64,000 nt of DNA from Flavipsychrobacter stenotrophus (GTDB lineage: Bacteria > Bacteroidota > Bacteroidia > Chitinophagales > Chitinophagaceae). A program made the position numbers and the translations under genes. How positions within the stretch are numbered: the stretch's first letter is position 1; each line of letters opens with the position of its first letter. The notes under the pieces are model-generated. The model saw only the letters and a list, made by a program, of their open reading frames with translations, did no database searches and was not told the DNA's origin. This document shows positions 48,370 to 59,600 of this stretch, one piece after another. Location of the stretch: NCBI RefSeq assembly GCF_002954265.1, contig NZ_PPSL01000008.1:80843-144842 (forward strand), in the 5' to 3' direction.

Positions 48370-49487
48370 TGTGAATAAAATATAAATTTTAAAAATGATT
48401 GTTTGACAATTACTAAAACGAGTAAAGCATTCTTTTTGCGAAGCTACATAAAGTGCTTTTAGGATATTTTTTACCTCAATATAGGATTACAATCATGCCT
48501 GTTCAATTAGATTCAAAATAGTAATACCTTGTTTATTGAGGCCTCATTGGATGGTAGCCCTGAGTTGCGATAATGAAATTGACAGGAGTGTAAGGCTGTA
48601 GATTTGTGTGTGGTGCTCCGCCGCCTGTGCTTTTATCTGCCGTTCTGTTTTGCTGCTACGGATACATTTGGCAGTTATTCGTTAGCGTTACAGTTTGCAA
48701 AGACAATAGAGAGTCTTACTCTTGTATTCTATAGGAAACCCTGGTTGGTGGTGTTGCAAGGCAGGTAGGGATACCCCGTATATTTTATTGCTATTTAGGA
48801 ATTGATGATAAGCGGTAAGATATTTAAGTTAACAATTCAGGGTTGTAGTATGCGTATGGGGTATTGTGGGTAAAAGTCCCGGATTTCTGAAAGGGAATAA
48901 TGTACGGTAGGAACATTGTAAAGAGGAAATTGGATTGGAACGATGTAGTGTATATGTGTTCAGAAAGTGTCTATACTTGTATATTCGGCAGTTAGATAGA
49001 AAAGAATATATAATATGGGTACAGTGTGTACATTGTAGAGTTACCCAACTACAACTTGGAGAACTACCTATTGATCGAAATGTATTAAATATTACTCATA
49101 CCTAAAAAATAGGTGTTCGACACCATTTTTGTGGCGTTCGGCACCACCAGACTACTGATATATTGCTCCTTTATTTAAGTTCGTTGGCTACTGGCACATT
49201 ACGCCGGGTAGTCGTGCAGCTAATTTTAATATTTTGATGGGACCTAGTTAGTCACCGTTAAAACAATCAGAGAGATTATAGAAATTTTAGAGGTTGCAAC
49301 TACGCGGTAGGGGTAGCCCTTATTTTTTCTGATATTTTAGGAGGTGTGAAAATTTGTACAAACATTTGAATAAATATTTAACAGGAGGGATATGACATGT
49401 GGGTCCACCCTTACGGACAGATGAAAACTGATTTTGAGTAACACATTTTCCAATAACTATTGTTAACCATGTAAAAACTTTTATATT
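48370..49487. other. 1.1-kb divergent intergenic region
   Basis: No supported gene on either strand. It separates the leftward idh operon from the rightward tail-collar operon and must hold both promoters. It contains a weaker ATAGTAATACCTT motif (48518-48530) and a tandem palindrome pair at 49112-49145. The remainder shows no clear structure. Confidence 0.5.
49112..49145. promoter_or_regulatory. paired 13-bp palindromic elements with 21-bp spacing
   Basis: GGTGTTCGACACC (49112-49124) and GGCGTTCGGCACC (49133-49145) are near-identical direct copies, 21 bp apart start to start, i.e. two helical turns. Such an arrangement suits a dimeric regulator, for example a LytTR-type response regulator. 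It lies about 340 bp upstream of the first tail-collar gene. Confidence 0.4.
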
Positions 49488-50036
49488 ATGGTAGACCCAT
49501 TTCTTGGTAGTATACAATACTTTTCGTTCGATTATGCGCCTGTAGGCTATCTGCAATGTATTGGGCAGCCACTTCAAGTTGCACAATATCAGGGATTGTA
49601 CTCTTTGATGGCAGACTTATATGGCGGCAACGGAACCACAACTTTTAATTTGCCCGATTACAGAGGCCGGGCTATAGTGGGGGCAGGTACCTTGAAGAGC
49701 GGCCAAAACTATGCTATAGGAGCCCTTGGCGGAGCCGAAACGGCATCTATTACTGCGGCATCTTTACCGCTGCACTCTCATTTAATTAGTGATACTCCCA
49801 TGGTGGTATCTTCTGGGCCAGGTTCGTCTGCTATCCCGTTTGCAAAGTATCCCGCTGCCGAATCTGCAACCTCCCCCGCTAATCTTTACACTACAACTTC
49901 TAGTTCAGCTAATATGGCACCATTTGTAACTACGCAAACCGAAGGTGGAATAGGGGCTCCATTTTCCACTATGCCCCAGTTTATTGCGCTTACTTGCTGC
50001 ATTGCTGTTGTGGGCCTATATCCGCCTCGTAGTTAA
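49488..50036 (+). CDS. phage tail-collar domain (MdpB-like) protein 1
   Basis: A 182-residue protein. The N-terminal ~60 residues fit the tail-collar fold: FLGSIQYFSFDYAPVGYLQC, YQGLYSLMADLYGGNG, FNLPDYRGRAIVGAG. GGAETASITAASLPLHSHL gives the usual His-containing segment. The C-terminal part is Ser/Thr/Ala-rich and ends CCIAVVGLYPPRS. It has no signal peptide. It is the first of three tandem copies, 45 bp before the next. The family is also named microcystin-dependent protein; its role outside phages is unclear. Confidence 0.88.
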   Translation: MVDPFLGSIQYFSFDYAPVGYLQCIGQPLQVAQYQGLYSLMADLYGGNGTTTFNLPDYRGRAIVGAGTLKSGQNYAIGALGGAETASITAASLPLHSHLISDTPMVVSSGPGSSAIPFAKYPAAESATSPANLYTTTSSSANMAPFVTTQTEGGIGAPFSTMPQFIALTCCIAVVGLYPPRS

Positions 50037-50081
50037 GAGCGATCTTTCGCATGTAAATATTAAAACTTTAAAAAATATATT

Positions 50082-50624
50082 ATGGAAGTTTACATAGGCA
50101 CCATATGTGCATTTACTCTTAAATATGTGCCCTATGGCTGGTTGGCCTGCGATGGGTCTACCTGTTTGATAGTCCAATATCAAGCATTGGCCGCTCTAAT
50201 TACTGGTACTTACGGCACTAACACTAATACTACTTTTGTTGTTCCTGACCTAAGGGGGCGTGTAGCCATAGGGGCGAGCAATACCGGTACACTCGGAACT
50301 GTTGTCGGTTCCGACGGAACACTTACATCAGCTAATATGCCTGCGCATAATCATACTATTGGGTTTGCCTTGGGTTGTTACAACGGCGTGGGCAATTCTG
50401 CCGAGCCTGCTGGCAACTATCCTGCGCAGACAATGGCCACTGGTACTGGCCGCACAGCTAATAAATCATATGCAAGTACACCTGGTGCTAATATGGCGCA
50501 AATAATAGACATTTCAATTGGTAATGCAGGTGTCACCTCTCCTGCACCAGTCAATAAAATGCCTCCATATCAGGTAACACCATATTTTATTGCTTACGAA
50601 GGTTTTTTTCCAATAAGGCCTTAG
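50082..50624 (+). CDS. phage tail-collar domain (MdpB-like) protein 2
   Basis: A 180-residue paralogue of the preceding protein. Motifs: IGTICAFTLKYVPYGWLACD, YQALAALITGTYGTNTN, VVPDLRGRVAIGA, and TSANMPAHNHTIGF with the collar His. The C-terminus ends YFIAYEGFFPIRP, the same aromatic-Pro ending as its neighbours. Spacing to the third copy is 36 bp. The copies are well diverged from each other, so the triplication is old. Confidence 0.88.
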   Translation: MEVYIGTICAFTLKYVPYGWLACDGSTCLIVQYQALAALITGTYGTNTNTTFVVPDLRGRVAIGASNTGTLGTVVGSDGTLTSANMPAHNHTIGFALGCYNGVGNSAEPAGNYPAQTMATGTGRTANKSYASTPGANMAQIIDISIGNAGVTSPAPVNKMPPYQVTPYFIAYEGFFPIRP

Positions 50625-50660
50625 TGCGTGTATTATTTAATAAAATTAAAATAAGTTATT

Positions 50661-51227
50661 ATGGAAGCATATACAGGCTCAATCTGGGCATTCTCATTTG
50701 ATTACCCTCCCGCAAATAGTCCTGGCACATGGGCTTTGTGCAATGGGGCAACATACAATATAAGCGATTATCAGCCATTGTATTCGTTGATTGGAACGAC
50801 CTATGGCGGAGATGCTTCAACTTTCAAAGTGCCCAACCTTATGGCCACCTCGCAAACTCCTATGGGCTATATGCCAATTGGAACAGGGCAGGGTCTCAAT
50901 CTCACAAATCGCACCCTCGCGCAAACTGGTGGTTCTCTCTATTTAAACTTGACAGCCGCAAACATACCCGCACATTCCCACCCATTCACTGTTGCGCCAT
51001 TGAGGGCAGGCGTACCAGCTGGCATAACTACGCCGGTTAATGCATATTATGGAATTACTTCAGCCAATGCATACAATGATGTGCAAAGTGCGGCTCCTAA
51101 CAATGTTATGGCTCAGAATAACGTGCCTTCATCTGTCACTGGTGGTGCACCAATATCGGCTTTTCCTTCTGGTCTGCAAGTATGCTATTGCATTTGCCTC
51201 TCTGGGGTTTGGCCTCCGCACCCATAA
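50661..51227 (+). CDS. phage tail-collar domain (MdpB-like) protein 3
   Basis: A 188-residue third paralogue: TGSIWAFSFDYPPANS, GTWALCNGATYNISDYQ, LYSLIGTTYGGD, and NLTAANIPAHSHPFTV. The region between the collar core and the His segment is longer than in the other two (TSQTPMGYMPIGTGQG). It ends CYCICLSGVWPPHP. A 111-bp gap follows before the solute-binding-fold gene on the same strand. Confidence 0.87.
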   Translation: MEAYTGSIWAFSFDYPPANSPGTWALCNGATYNISDYQPLYSLIGTTYGGDASTFKVPNLMATSQTPMGYMPIGTGQGLNLTNRTLAQTGGSLYLNLTAANIPAHSHPFTVAPLRAGVPAGITTPVNAYYGITSANAYNDVQSAAPNNVMAQNNVPSSVTGGAPISAFPSGLQVCYCICLSGVWPPHP

Positions 51228-51338
51228 TATGTAACGCAGCCGGGCAAGCATTATTAACGGTTCCGGCTGCATTTAAGTGTTCGGAACTTGAAATTGTTGT
51301 GTGCTCACTTTTTTGACAACATCTTATTACCAACCAGA

Positions 51339-52490
51339 ATGATAACCAAAATTGGATTATTACTGCCTAAGTCTTCTATTTATCCCACTATCAGTTTTGA
51401 TATGATGGCTGGCCTTCGGTTATCGCTGCAGGAGGCTGGCATGGGAGGCATAGAAATTATTACAGAAAGTATAGGGGTGGGGGGCAATAATAAACTGATA
51501 TATGGTGCCTGTGAAAAGTTGCTGATGGGTGGTTGCAGGATTGTTGCTGCGTATATCAATCCCACTACTGCCGAAAGTCTTGAACCGCTTTTCGAGGCTG
51601 GAAATGGGATCTTAATATCGCTTGATGCTGGTTATCACTACAGGTCGACCCACCAAAAATTGAATCATGTTTTCTTCCTCTCGCTGCAAGGGGCGTTGGG
51701 TAGTCGAATGATTACCAATAGAGCAATTGAAGACGGTAACAAGAGGATAGCCTATGCCGGTTCTTTTTATGAAGCAGGCTACAGAAGTGCCTATGCCTGC
51801 CATTGCGCTATCGTCAGTGGTGAGGGTGAGATGACATTCAACCACGTGACAAAGCTCAGTAGGCGTGAATTTAGTCTGGAACCGCTAACTACATTTTTAG
51901 GTGATAATAATACTACAGATGCAGTTTTTGCTTCGTTTTGCGGAGATATGCTACAGGATTTTTGCACTACGGCTGCAAACGAAATAGTTTTAAAAAATAA
52001 GCAGGTATATGGTGCCCCATTTGTAGGAGATGAGCAGTGGCTGCAGCAATCTCCTTATCCGGGTTTTGATATAAAAGTCTGTATGCCTTGGGTAAAAGAG
52101 CTTGACAATCCAGAAAATGCTCAATTCAAGTCCGTCGTCGGGAAAGAGAACAACGTAAATTTTTTCTCATTTCTGGGTTGGGAGGCTGGTATAGTGGCTG
52201 CCGCAGCACTTATGGCAATTAATACAAAAGACGCTGTCGAAAAACTTGAAGGCTTCAGGTTTGATAGCCCACGTGGGGCCATAATGCTGGATGCCGAAAC
52301 ACATGAATGTCATGCGCCAATGTATGATGCAGTTGTTGTTAAAGACGATATTGCTGGAAATTGCAACATCAGGATAATAGGTATTTCTGAACAAACAGAT
52401 ACCCAGCGCCAGTTGTTGTTTAATGATATACGCACTGTAGTAGGAGGTTTCAGTTCCTGGTTTAATGCATACGGCTGCTTGGAATCTTAA
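51339..52490 (+). CDS. type 1 periplasmic-binding-fold protein without signal peptide
   Basis: A 383-residue protein with the Leu/Ile/Val-binding (AmiC/FmdD-like) type 1 fold: KIGLLLPKSSIYPTISFDMM at the N-terminus, GCRIVAAYINPTTAESLEPL for the first-domain ligand loop, and GWEAGIVAAAALMAIN near the second-domain hinge. I chose ATG 51339; the frame extends to 51288 but adds no signal sequence (MKLLCAHFFDNILLPTR). A solute receptor without export signal would act in the cytoplasm, as AmiC does, or the gene has lost its original role. It lies 8 bp upstream of the formyltransferase gene, so the two are tightly coupled. Confidence 0.8.
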   Translation: MITKIGLLLPKSSIYPTISFDMMAGLRLSLQEAGMGGIEIITESIGVGGNNKLIYGACEKLLMGGCRIVAAYINPTTAESLEPLFEAGNGILISLDAGYHYRSTHQKLNHVFFLSLQGALGSRMITNRAIEDGNKRIAYAGSFYEAGYRSAYACHCAIVSGEGEMTFNHVTKLSRREFSLEPLTTFLGDNNTTDAVFASFCGDMLQDFCTTAANEIVLKNKQVYGAPFVGDEQWLQQSPYPGFDIKVCMPWVKELDNPENAQFKSVVGKENNVNFFSFLGWEAGIVAAAALMAINTKDAVEKLEGFRFDSPRGAIMLDAETHECHAPMYDAVVVKDDIAGNCNIRIIGISEQTDTQRQLLFNDIRTVVGGFSSWFNAYGCLES

Positions 52491-52498
52491 AAAAGAAA

Positions 52499-53428
52499 AT
52501 GAAAATAGCACTGCTATGTAATAATAAAATGGCTTTCCCCGCCTTGCAGACAATTGCTGCAAGCGGACACTTGTGTGGGGTAGTAACGACCGGCAGGGAT
52601 AAAGAAATAGTGGCATTTGTCGGCCAGTTTTGCGAGGCGAATGATGTGCCCTGTAATATAATATCTGACGAAGATCGCTGGATACAACTTTCTTGCTGGT
52701 TGCGTGCAATACAGCCTGATGTCGTTTTTGTAATGACCTTTCCCTGGAAGGTACCTGCGCATTTGCTGCAGGTGCCGCAATTAGGTTTCATCAATTTCCA
52801 TTATGGCCTGTTGCCGGAGATGAGAGGGGCAGATCCCATTTTTGAAAGTATAAGACAAAGACGAGCTACGGCGGGGCTCACTGTGCATAAAATGGACGAG
52901 GGATTTGATACCGGCGATATTTTAATGAGGGAAGAATTCCCCTTATCGCCAGAATTTACCTACGGCATGTTATGTGGCCAGATGGCCAGAATAGGCGAGA
53001 CTGCATGCAAAACATTAATTGGAAAACTAGAGACGGGAGTAATCCCTGATGGATATAAACAAGACGAAGCCAGAGCATGTTATTTGCCAAAACTAAAAAA
53101 GGAAGAAATAGTAATAAGGTGGGCAGAGATGACCTTGTCTGAGATAATAGCGCTAATAAGGTCTTGCAATCCCATAGCTATGGGTATCCCAACAGCTTTG
53201 AACGGTTGGGCATTTGGCATTTGTGATGCCAGCCCCGTGCAATTGAATGGCGATGTTACGGGCATAATACCAGGCACTATTGTAGCCCTTGATGTGCAAA
53301 ATGGAATGTTGGTTTATTGCAAGGATGGATTAGGCCTGAAAGTGGAAGTAATAAACACGGCGGAAGGCTTTTTTCCTGGATATAAGTTAGCTATGTGGGG
53401 AGTAGTGCCTGGAATGACACTGAATTAA
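52499..53428 (+). CDS. formyltransferase family protein (Fmt-like fold)
   Basis: A 309-residue protein. The N-terminal formyl-transferase domain (1-190) keeps the catalytic triad pattern: INFHYGLLPEMRGADP with Asn99 and His101, and KMDEGFDTGDIL with Asp137. A C-terminal Fmt_C-like barrel follows (about 205-305). By family it transfers a formyl group from 10-formyl-tetrahydrofolate. The loop HYGLLPEMRG differs from the HPSLLPRYRG of initiator methionyl-tRNA formyltransferase. With its context, an amino-sugar or other small-molecule or peptide amine is a likelier acceptor than Met-tRNA. It follows the binding-fold gene by 8 bp. Confidence 0.82.
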   Translation: MKIALLCNNKMAFPALQTIAASGHLCGVVTTGRDKEIVAFVGQFCEANDVPCNIISDEDRWIQLSCWLRAIQPDVVFVMTFPWKVPAHLLQVPQLGFINFHYGLLPEMRGADPIFESIRQRRATAGLTVHKMDEGFDTGDILMREEFPLSPEFTYGMLCGQMARIGETACKTLIGKLETGVIPDGYKQDEARACYLPKLKKEEIVIRWAEMTLSEIIALIRSCNPIAMGIPTALNGWAFGICDASPVQLNGDVTGIIPGTIVALDVQNGMLVYCKDGLGLKVEVINTAEGFFPGYKLAMWGVVPGMTLN

Positions 53429-53567
53429 TATGATGGTATACAGAGCTCTCTATTACGCTGTTATTTGTTCTGAAACTTTATTTTAAAAAATAATGATGAT
53501 ATTAAGTTATAAAAAAATCAGTTCCTTAGTTCTTTGTCAGTTGCAGAATAATATTAGTTTTGCAAAG

Positions 53568-53598
53568 TTTGTTACGAATAAATTCGATTATTAATTTG
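53568..53598 (+). promoter_or_regulatory. candidate Bacteroidota promoter of the giant adhesin gene
   Basis: A -33 element TTTG (53568-53571) is separated by 19 bp from TTAATTTG (53591-53598), one mismatch from the Bacteroidota -7 consensus TAnnTTTG. The start codon is 49 bp further on. The region is A/T-rich, so a chance match is possible. Confidence 0.3.
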
Positions 53599-53646
53599 TA
53601 ATTAATAATTATGTATAATAGTTTTCTGATAGTTAAAAAAAACACC

Positions 53647-56600
53647 ATGATATTAAATAAAACGATGAAATATATGAATAGAAAACTGCACTATGCGTTA
53701 AGCCGCTATGTAACAATTGTTGTTCTTGTAGTTGTAGGCCTACTTGCAGGTAGCCGCAGTTATGCCCAAACGTTTACATATAATTTTGAAGATGCTACGG
53801 CTGGCGCAACTACATTTTCTTCCAATGGCTATAACTTCCAAATAATTTCTAATACTGGAGGGCCTTTCTATATCCAAACGGGATATGCAGGATTTGGGTG
53901 GAGTGGTATTGCGTCAGATGATAAATTTATTGATAATGATGGAAATGCTCATCCTGGCACCAGTGCTTCATTCACCATCAGCATTCTGGGTGGGGTATCA
54001 ACCAACGTACAAGGATTCTGGCTATATATAGCCGATAATAATAACACACTGCAAACAAGTGGAGCCATCACAATTGTCGGCAAAAATGCTGGTACAACTG
54101 TATTTACTGCAAGTGCTACTTCTGGTTGGAACGGTAATAACGCTGTCGCAAATGGGTTCACATATATCGATATGGGTACTTTTGGTGGTGCTAATAATTC
54201 CAATACCTCGGTTACTGATATTACTATTACTACAGCAACTAATATCAATTATGTAAGTCTTGACGCTTTCTCGTGGAAGGCTGGTTCTGCGAGTAACAAT
54301 GCACCATCATTCATAAACGGCACAAGCGCTGCGTTAACGGTATGTCAGAATGCAGCAGCGACTGACATTAAGTCTTTGTTGCATGTAGGCGATGGAGATG
54401 CCAGCCAGACAGAGACGTGGACACAGCAAACTGCACCATCGCATGGCACATTAGTGTTCACAGGTGCGACTGCAAGTTCTGGTAGTTCCGACATAACTCC
54501 GGGTGGCACTATCACCTACCAGCCAACAGCGGGTTACGGTGGGTCAGATGCATTTATAGTAAGAGTAAGTGACGGTACCGCTACCGATGATATTATAATT
54601 AATGTGACCGTACCGGTAATAAGCGTGAGCCCTTCAATTACTATTTGCGGCAACGCGTCAACTTCGCTTGTTGCAACTGGTGCCAGCAGTTATTCGTGGT
54701 CGCCATCCAGCAACCTTAGTGCATCAACTGGTTCATCAGTAGTTTTTACTGATCCAAGGACAAATTCAGGTGTTGTTGCTTACACTTATTCAGTAACAGG
54801 TACAACTGGTGCTTGCAGTAGCACAGCTACTGTGGTGGTAACGGTAAATCAGATTGTAGCTATGATCACAAAAGGCAACACAACGGTATGTGGCGCCACG
54901 TCGGTTACACTTTCTACGTCTGGAGCTACTTCATATAGTTGGTCCCCAGCTGCTGGGTTGTCATCAACCACTGCCGCCAGCGTCATAGCTAACCCTGGTG
55001 TTTCAACAATATATACTGTTGTGGGCGTTACAGGTGCAGCCTGTAAGGTAGATACAGTGGCTGTAAGAATTGCCGCTCCACCTTCTTCTGCTCCTATAAC
55101 TCTTGGGAATACTACATGCACTGGTGTGTCGAGTTATGTTTCGGCCACTGCGACCGCAAATGCAACCACGAATTGGTTCAGTGCGTCCACTGGCGGATCT
55201 TTTTTAGGAACTGGTGATACCTTGGCTATCACAACACCATCAGCAGCTACAGACGTTTATGCGCAAGCTAATGCTGATGCAGCTTTTTCGTCTACGTTCG
55301 ATGCTGGCAATGGACAATCAGGTGCAATGTTCGATATAACGGCAATAAACAATGTTACCATTAAAGAACTGGATGTATCAATGGCGTCAGCTGGCGCGAC
55401 TTGTACGCTATATTATCGTGTTGGTACAATGGTTGGTAATAATACAAGCTCAACAGGTTGGACATCCTTAGGCACTTATTCTGGATCGGATTTGACGAGA
55501 GAAATGGTTTTGCCCACCCCTATACTCATACCAGCCGGACAGACCTATGGTTTTTATGTAAATTCTAACGCTTCAGTCAAATATACCAATTTCGGGTCTG
55601 CAGGAAGTGTATTTGCATCAAATCCGGATATGAGCATTGTATCAGGCTATGGTGCTTCTAGTCTATTTAACGCCACTATAAGTGGGCGAATGTTAAATTT
55701 CAAAGCGATCTACAATTCTAGTACTTTTTGTTCAAGTCCACGAGCTGTTGCGCATCTGGCAATAACTCCATCTCCAACCATAACGTTGTCGGGAAGTAGT
55801 ATTTCTATTGCTGCGGGCGCTACTTCAGTTAATCTTCCTTACACTGGTACAACAGGTTCGCCTACCACTTATTCTATAGTATATGACGCAACAGCGCATA
55901 CTGCGGGTTTCGCAGATGTTACCAATGCAGCAATAACGGCCACACCTTTAGTATTGGCTGTGCCAGTTGGTGCCGGTGTTGGAACATATAACGGAACAAT
56001 AACAATGAGCAATTCCAGCTGCTCGGGTACTGGTCAGGCTTTTACTATTCAGTTATTCAACTCAAATACTTCACCTACATTTGTGGGTAGCACTACTACG
56101 TTAACAGTATGTAAAGATGCCGCCGCTACTGATATTAAATCATTGTTGCATGTAAGTGATGCGGACGCCAGCCAAACAGAGACGTGGTCACAATCTGTAG
56201 CGCCTACGCACGGCACCTTGACATTCTCATCAGCTACAGCTTCTTCTAACAGCACTGATATCACACCAGGTGGCACCATTACTTACCAACCAACAGCCGG
56301 GTACTTTGGTACAGATGCATTTACAGTGCAGGTGAGCGATGGTACTGCCACCGCTACAAGGATTATAAATGTCACCGTAACAAAGGTTACGACATCGGTA
56401 TCTGCACAAACCAATGTAAGCTGCAATAGCAGCAGCAATGGTGCGGCAACAATATCTGCCTCGGGTGGAACGGCTGCTTATACTTTTTCATGGGCACCGA
56501 GCGGTGGCAGTGCAGCAACCGCAACCGGCCTTGCAGCAGGCAGCTATACAGTATCTGTAGCAGATGCTAACCTATGTGCAACAACGCAGACAGTAACCGT

Positions 56601-59600
56601 GATCCAACCATCAGCAATTACATCAAGCGTAAGCGCAGTTACCAATGTTAGCTGCAACGGCCTTAGCAACGGAGCTGCAACGGTATCTGCTTCAGGCGGA
56701 ACACCGGGCTATACTTACGGATGGGCACCAAGCGGCGGCACTGCGGCTACGGCAACTGGCCTTGCAGCGGGTACGTATACATGTACTATAACAGATGCTA
56801 ACAGCTGTACAAAGACACAGACTGTAACTATCAGCCAGCCTAATGTACTCACTTCAAGTGTGAGCGCTGTTACCAATGTAAGCTGCAATGGATTGAGCAA
56901 CGGAGCCGCTACGGTATCGGCTTCAGGCGGAACACCTGGCTATACTTATGGATGGGCACCAAGTGGCGGAACAGCAGCTACGGCAACTGGCCTTGCAGCA
57001 GGTACATATACATGTACTATAACAGATGCTAACAGCTGTACAAAGACACAGACTGTAACTATCAGCCAGCCTAATGTACTCACTTCAAGTGTGAGCGCTG
57101 TTACCAATGTAAGCTGCAATGGATTGAGCAACGGAGCTGCAACGGTATCGGCTTCAGGCGGAACACCTGGCTATACTTATGGATGGGCACCAATTGGCGG
57201 AACAGCAGCTACTGCAACTGGCCTTTCCGCAGGAACATATACAGTTACTATAACCGATGCCAACAGCTGTACTAAAAACCAGACAGTAACTATAGCGCAG
57301 CCATTGGTTCTTACGTCAAGCGTAAGTGCTGTTACCAATGTAAGCTGCAATGGGCTTAGCAATGGCGCGGCAACAGTATCGGCATCGGGCGGTACACCAG
57401 GTTATACTTACGGATGGGCGCCAAGCGGCGGCACCGCAGCTACGGCTACAGGCCTTGCTGCGGGTACCTATACCTGCACTATTACCGATGCCAACAGCTG
57501 CACAAAAACACAGACTGTAACGGTTAGCCAGCCATTGGTTCTTACGTCAAGCGTAAGCGCAGTTACCAATGTTAGCTGCAATGGCCTTAGCAACGGAGCT
57601 GCTACTGTATCTGCTTCAGGCGGAACACCGGGCTATACTTACGGCTGGGCACCAAGCGGCGGCACTGCGGCTACGGCAACGAGCCTCGCAGCGGGTACCT
57701 ATACCTGCACTATTACCGATGCCAACAGCTGCACAAAAACACAGACGGTAACGATCAGCCAGCCATTGGTTCTTACGTCAAGCGTAAGCGCGATTACCAA
57801 TGTGAGCTGCAATGGACTGAGCAATGGAGCTGCTACAATATCGGCTTCAGGCGGCACACCTGGCTATACTTATGGATGGGCACCAAGCGGCGGAACAGCA
57901 GCTACGGCAACTGGCCTTGCAGCGGGAACATATACTGTTACTATAACAGATGCCAACAGCTGTGGTAAAACACAGACTGTAACTATCAGCCAACCACTGG
58001 TACTTGCGTCAAGCGTGAGCGCACAAACGAATGTGAGCTGCAATGGCCTTAGCAATGCAGCAGCGACTGTTGCAGCATCTGGCGGCACACCATCTTATTC
58101 ATTTTCATGGGCACCAAGTGGTGGCACTGCTGCTACGGCAACCGGCCTTGCGGCGGGTACTTATACAGTAACCATAACCGATGCCAACAGCTGTACTAAA
58201 AACCAGGTTGTTACTATCAGCCAGCCGGCAGTACTTACTGCCAGCATCAGCGCAACAACAAACGTAAGCTGTAATGGCGGCAGCAATGGAGCTGCTACGG
58301 TAGCAGCGGGTGGCGGTACAGCAGCCTATTCTTATTCATGGTTCCCAAGCGGTGGCACAGCAGCTACGGCTACAGGCTTAACAATGGGTAGCTATACTGT
58401 AGCCGTAACCGATGCCAATAGCTGTGCAACGACGGCGACAGTCTCTATAACTGAGCCAATAGTGCTTACAGCGAGCATCTCAGCTACAACTAATGTAAGC
58501 TGTAATAGCGGATCTAACGGATCAGCTACGGTAACAGCTGGCGGCGGTACAGGAACATATACCTATATATGGACGCCATCGGGCGGAACGGGTGCTACAG
58601 CCAGTTGCCCTACAGCCGGCAACTATACCGTTACCGTTAAGGACGCTAACCTGTGCGCAACCACAGCAACAGTTACCGTAACACAGCCATCAGCGATCAC
58701 GTCGAACGTCAGCGCGCAAACCAATGTAGACTGCAATGGCAATGCTACAGGTGCAGCTACAGTAACAGCCAGCGGCGGCACAGGCACCCTTGACTACTCA
58801 TGGGTGCCAGTTGGCGGCAACCTGGCAACAGCAACCGGCCTTACAGCAGGAACATACACATGTACTATAACAGATGCCAACACCTGTAACCACACACAAA
58901 CAGTTACCATTACGCAGCCGGCAGTGCTTACAGCAAGCATCTCGGCTACAACTAATGTAAGCTGCAATGGCGGCAGCAATGGCGCGGCTACAGTAACAGC
59001 AGGTGGCGGTACAACAGCATATGCCTATTCATGGACACCAACAGGCGGAACCGGTGCTACGGCAACCGGCTTTACTGCAGGTACTTATACAGTACAAGTT
59101 ACAGACGCCCATTTATGCGCAGTGACCAGGACGGTGACAGTAACAGAACCGGCAGTACTTACTGCAAGCATCTCGGCTACAACAAATGTGAGCTGCAACG
59201 GCGGCAGCAATGGCTCTGCTACAGTAGCAGCCGGAGGCGGTACAGGCGCATATAGCTATTCGTGGACGCCATCGGGCGGAACAGGCGCAACAGCAAGCGG
59301 CCTTGCAGCGGGTAATTACACAGTAACAGTAACAGATGCTAACAACTGTACACAGACAGCCAATACAACAATAACAGAACCAACAGCAATAACAGGAACA
59401 ATCACGGCTACAACAAATGTAAGCTGCAACGGCGGCAACAACGGTGCTGCTACGGTGACTGCAAGCGGCGGTACGGGCTCACTTACCTATTCGTGGGCTC
59501 TGACGGGCGGTACGGCTGCAACAGCCAATAACCTAGTAGCAGGTACTTATACTGTCACAATTAGAGATGCCAACCTTTGTACCATAACAAAGACAACAAC

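Noticed and set aside
49488..51227. Tail-collar genes as part of a prophage or tailocin
   Set aside because: No capsid, sheath, baseplate, tape-measure, lysis or integrase genes are nearby; this protein family is common outside phages.
52499..53428. Formyltransferase as the housekeeping methionyl-tRNA formyltransferase (fmt)
   Set aside because: The substrate loop differs from fmt, and the gene is not next to def or other translation genes; the accessory context favours a different acceptor.
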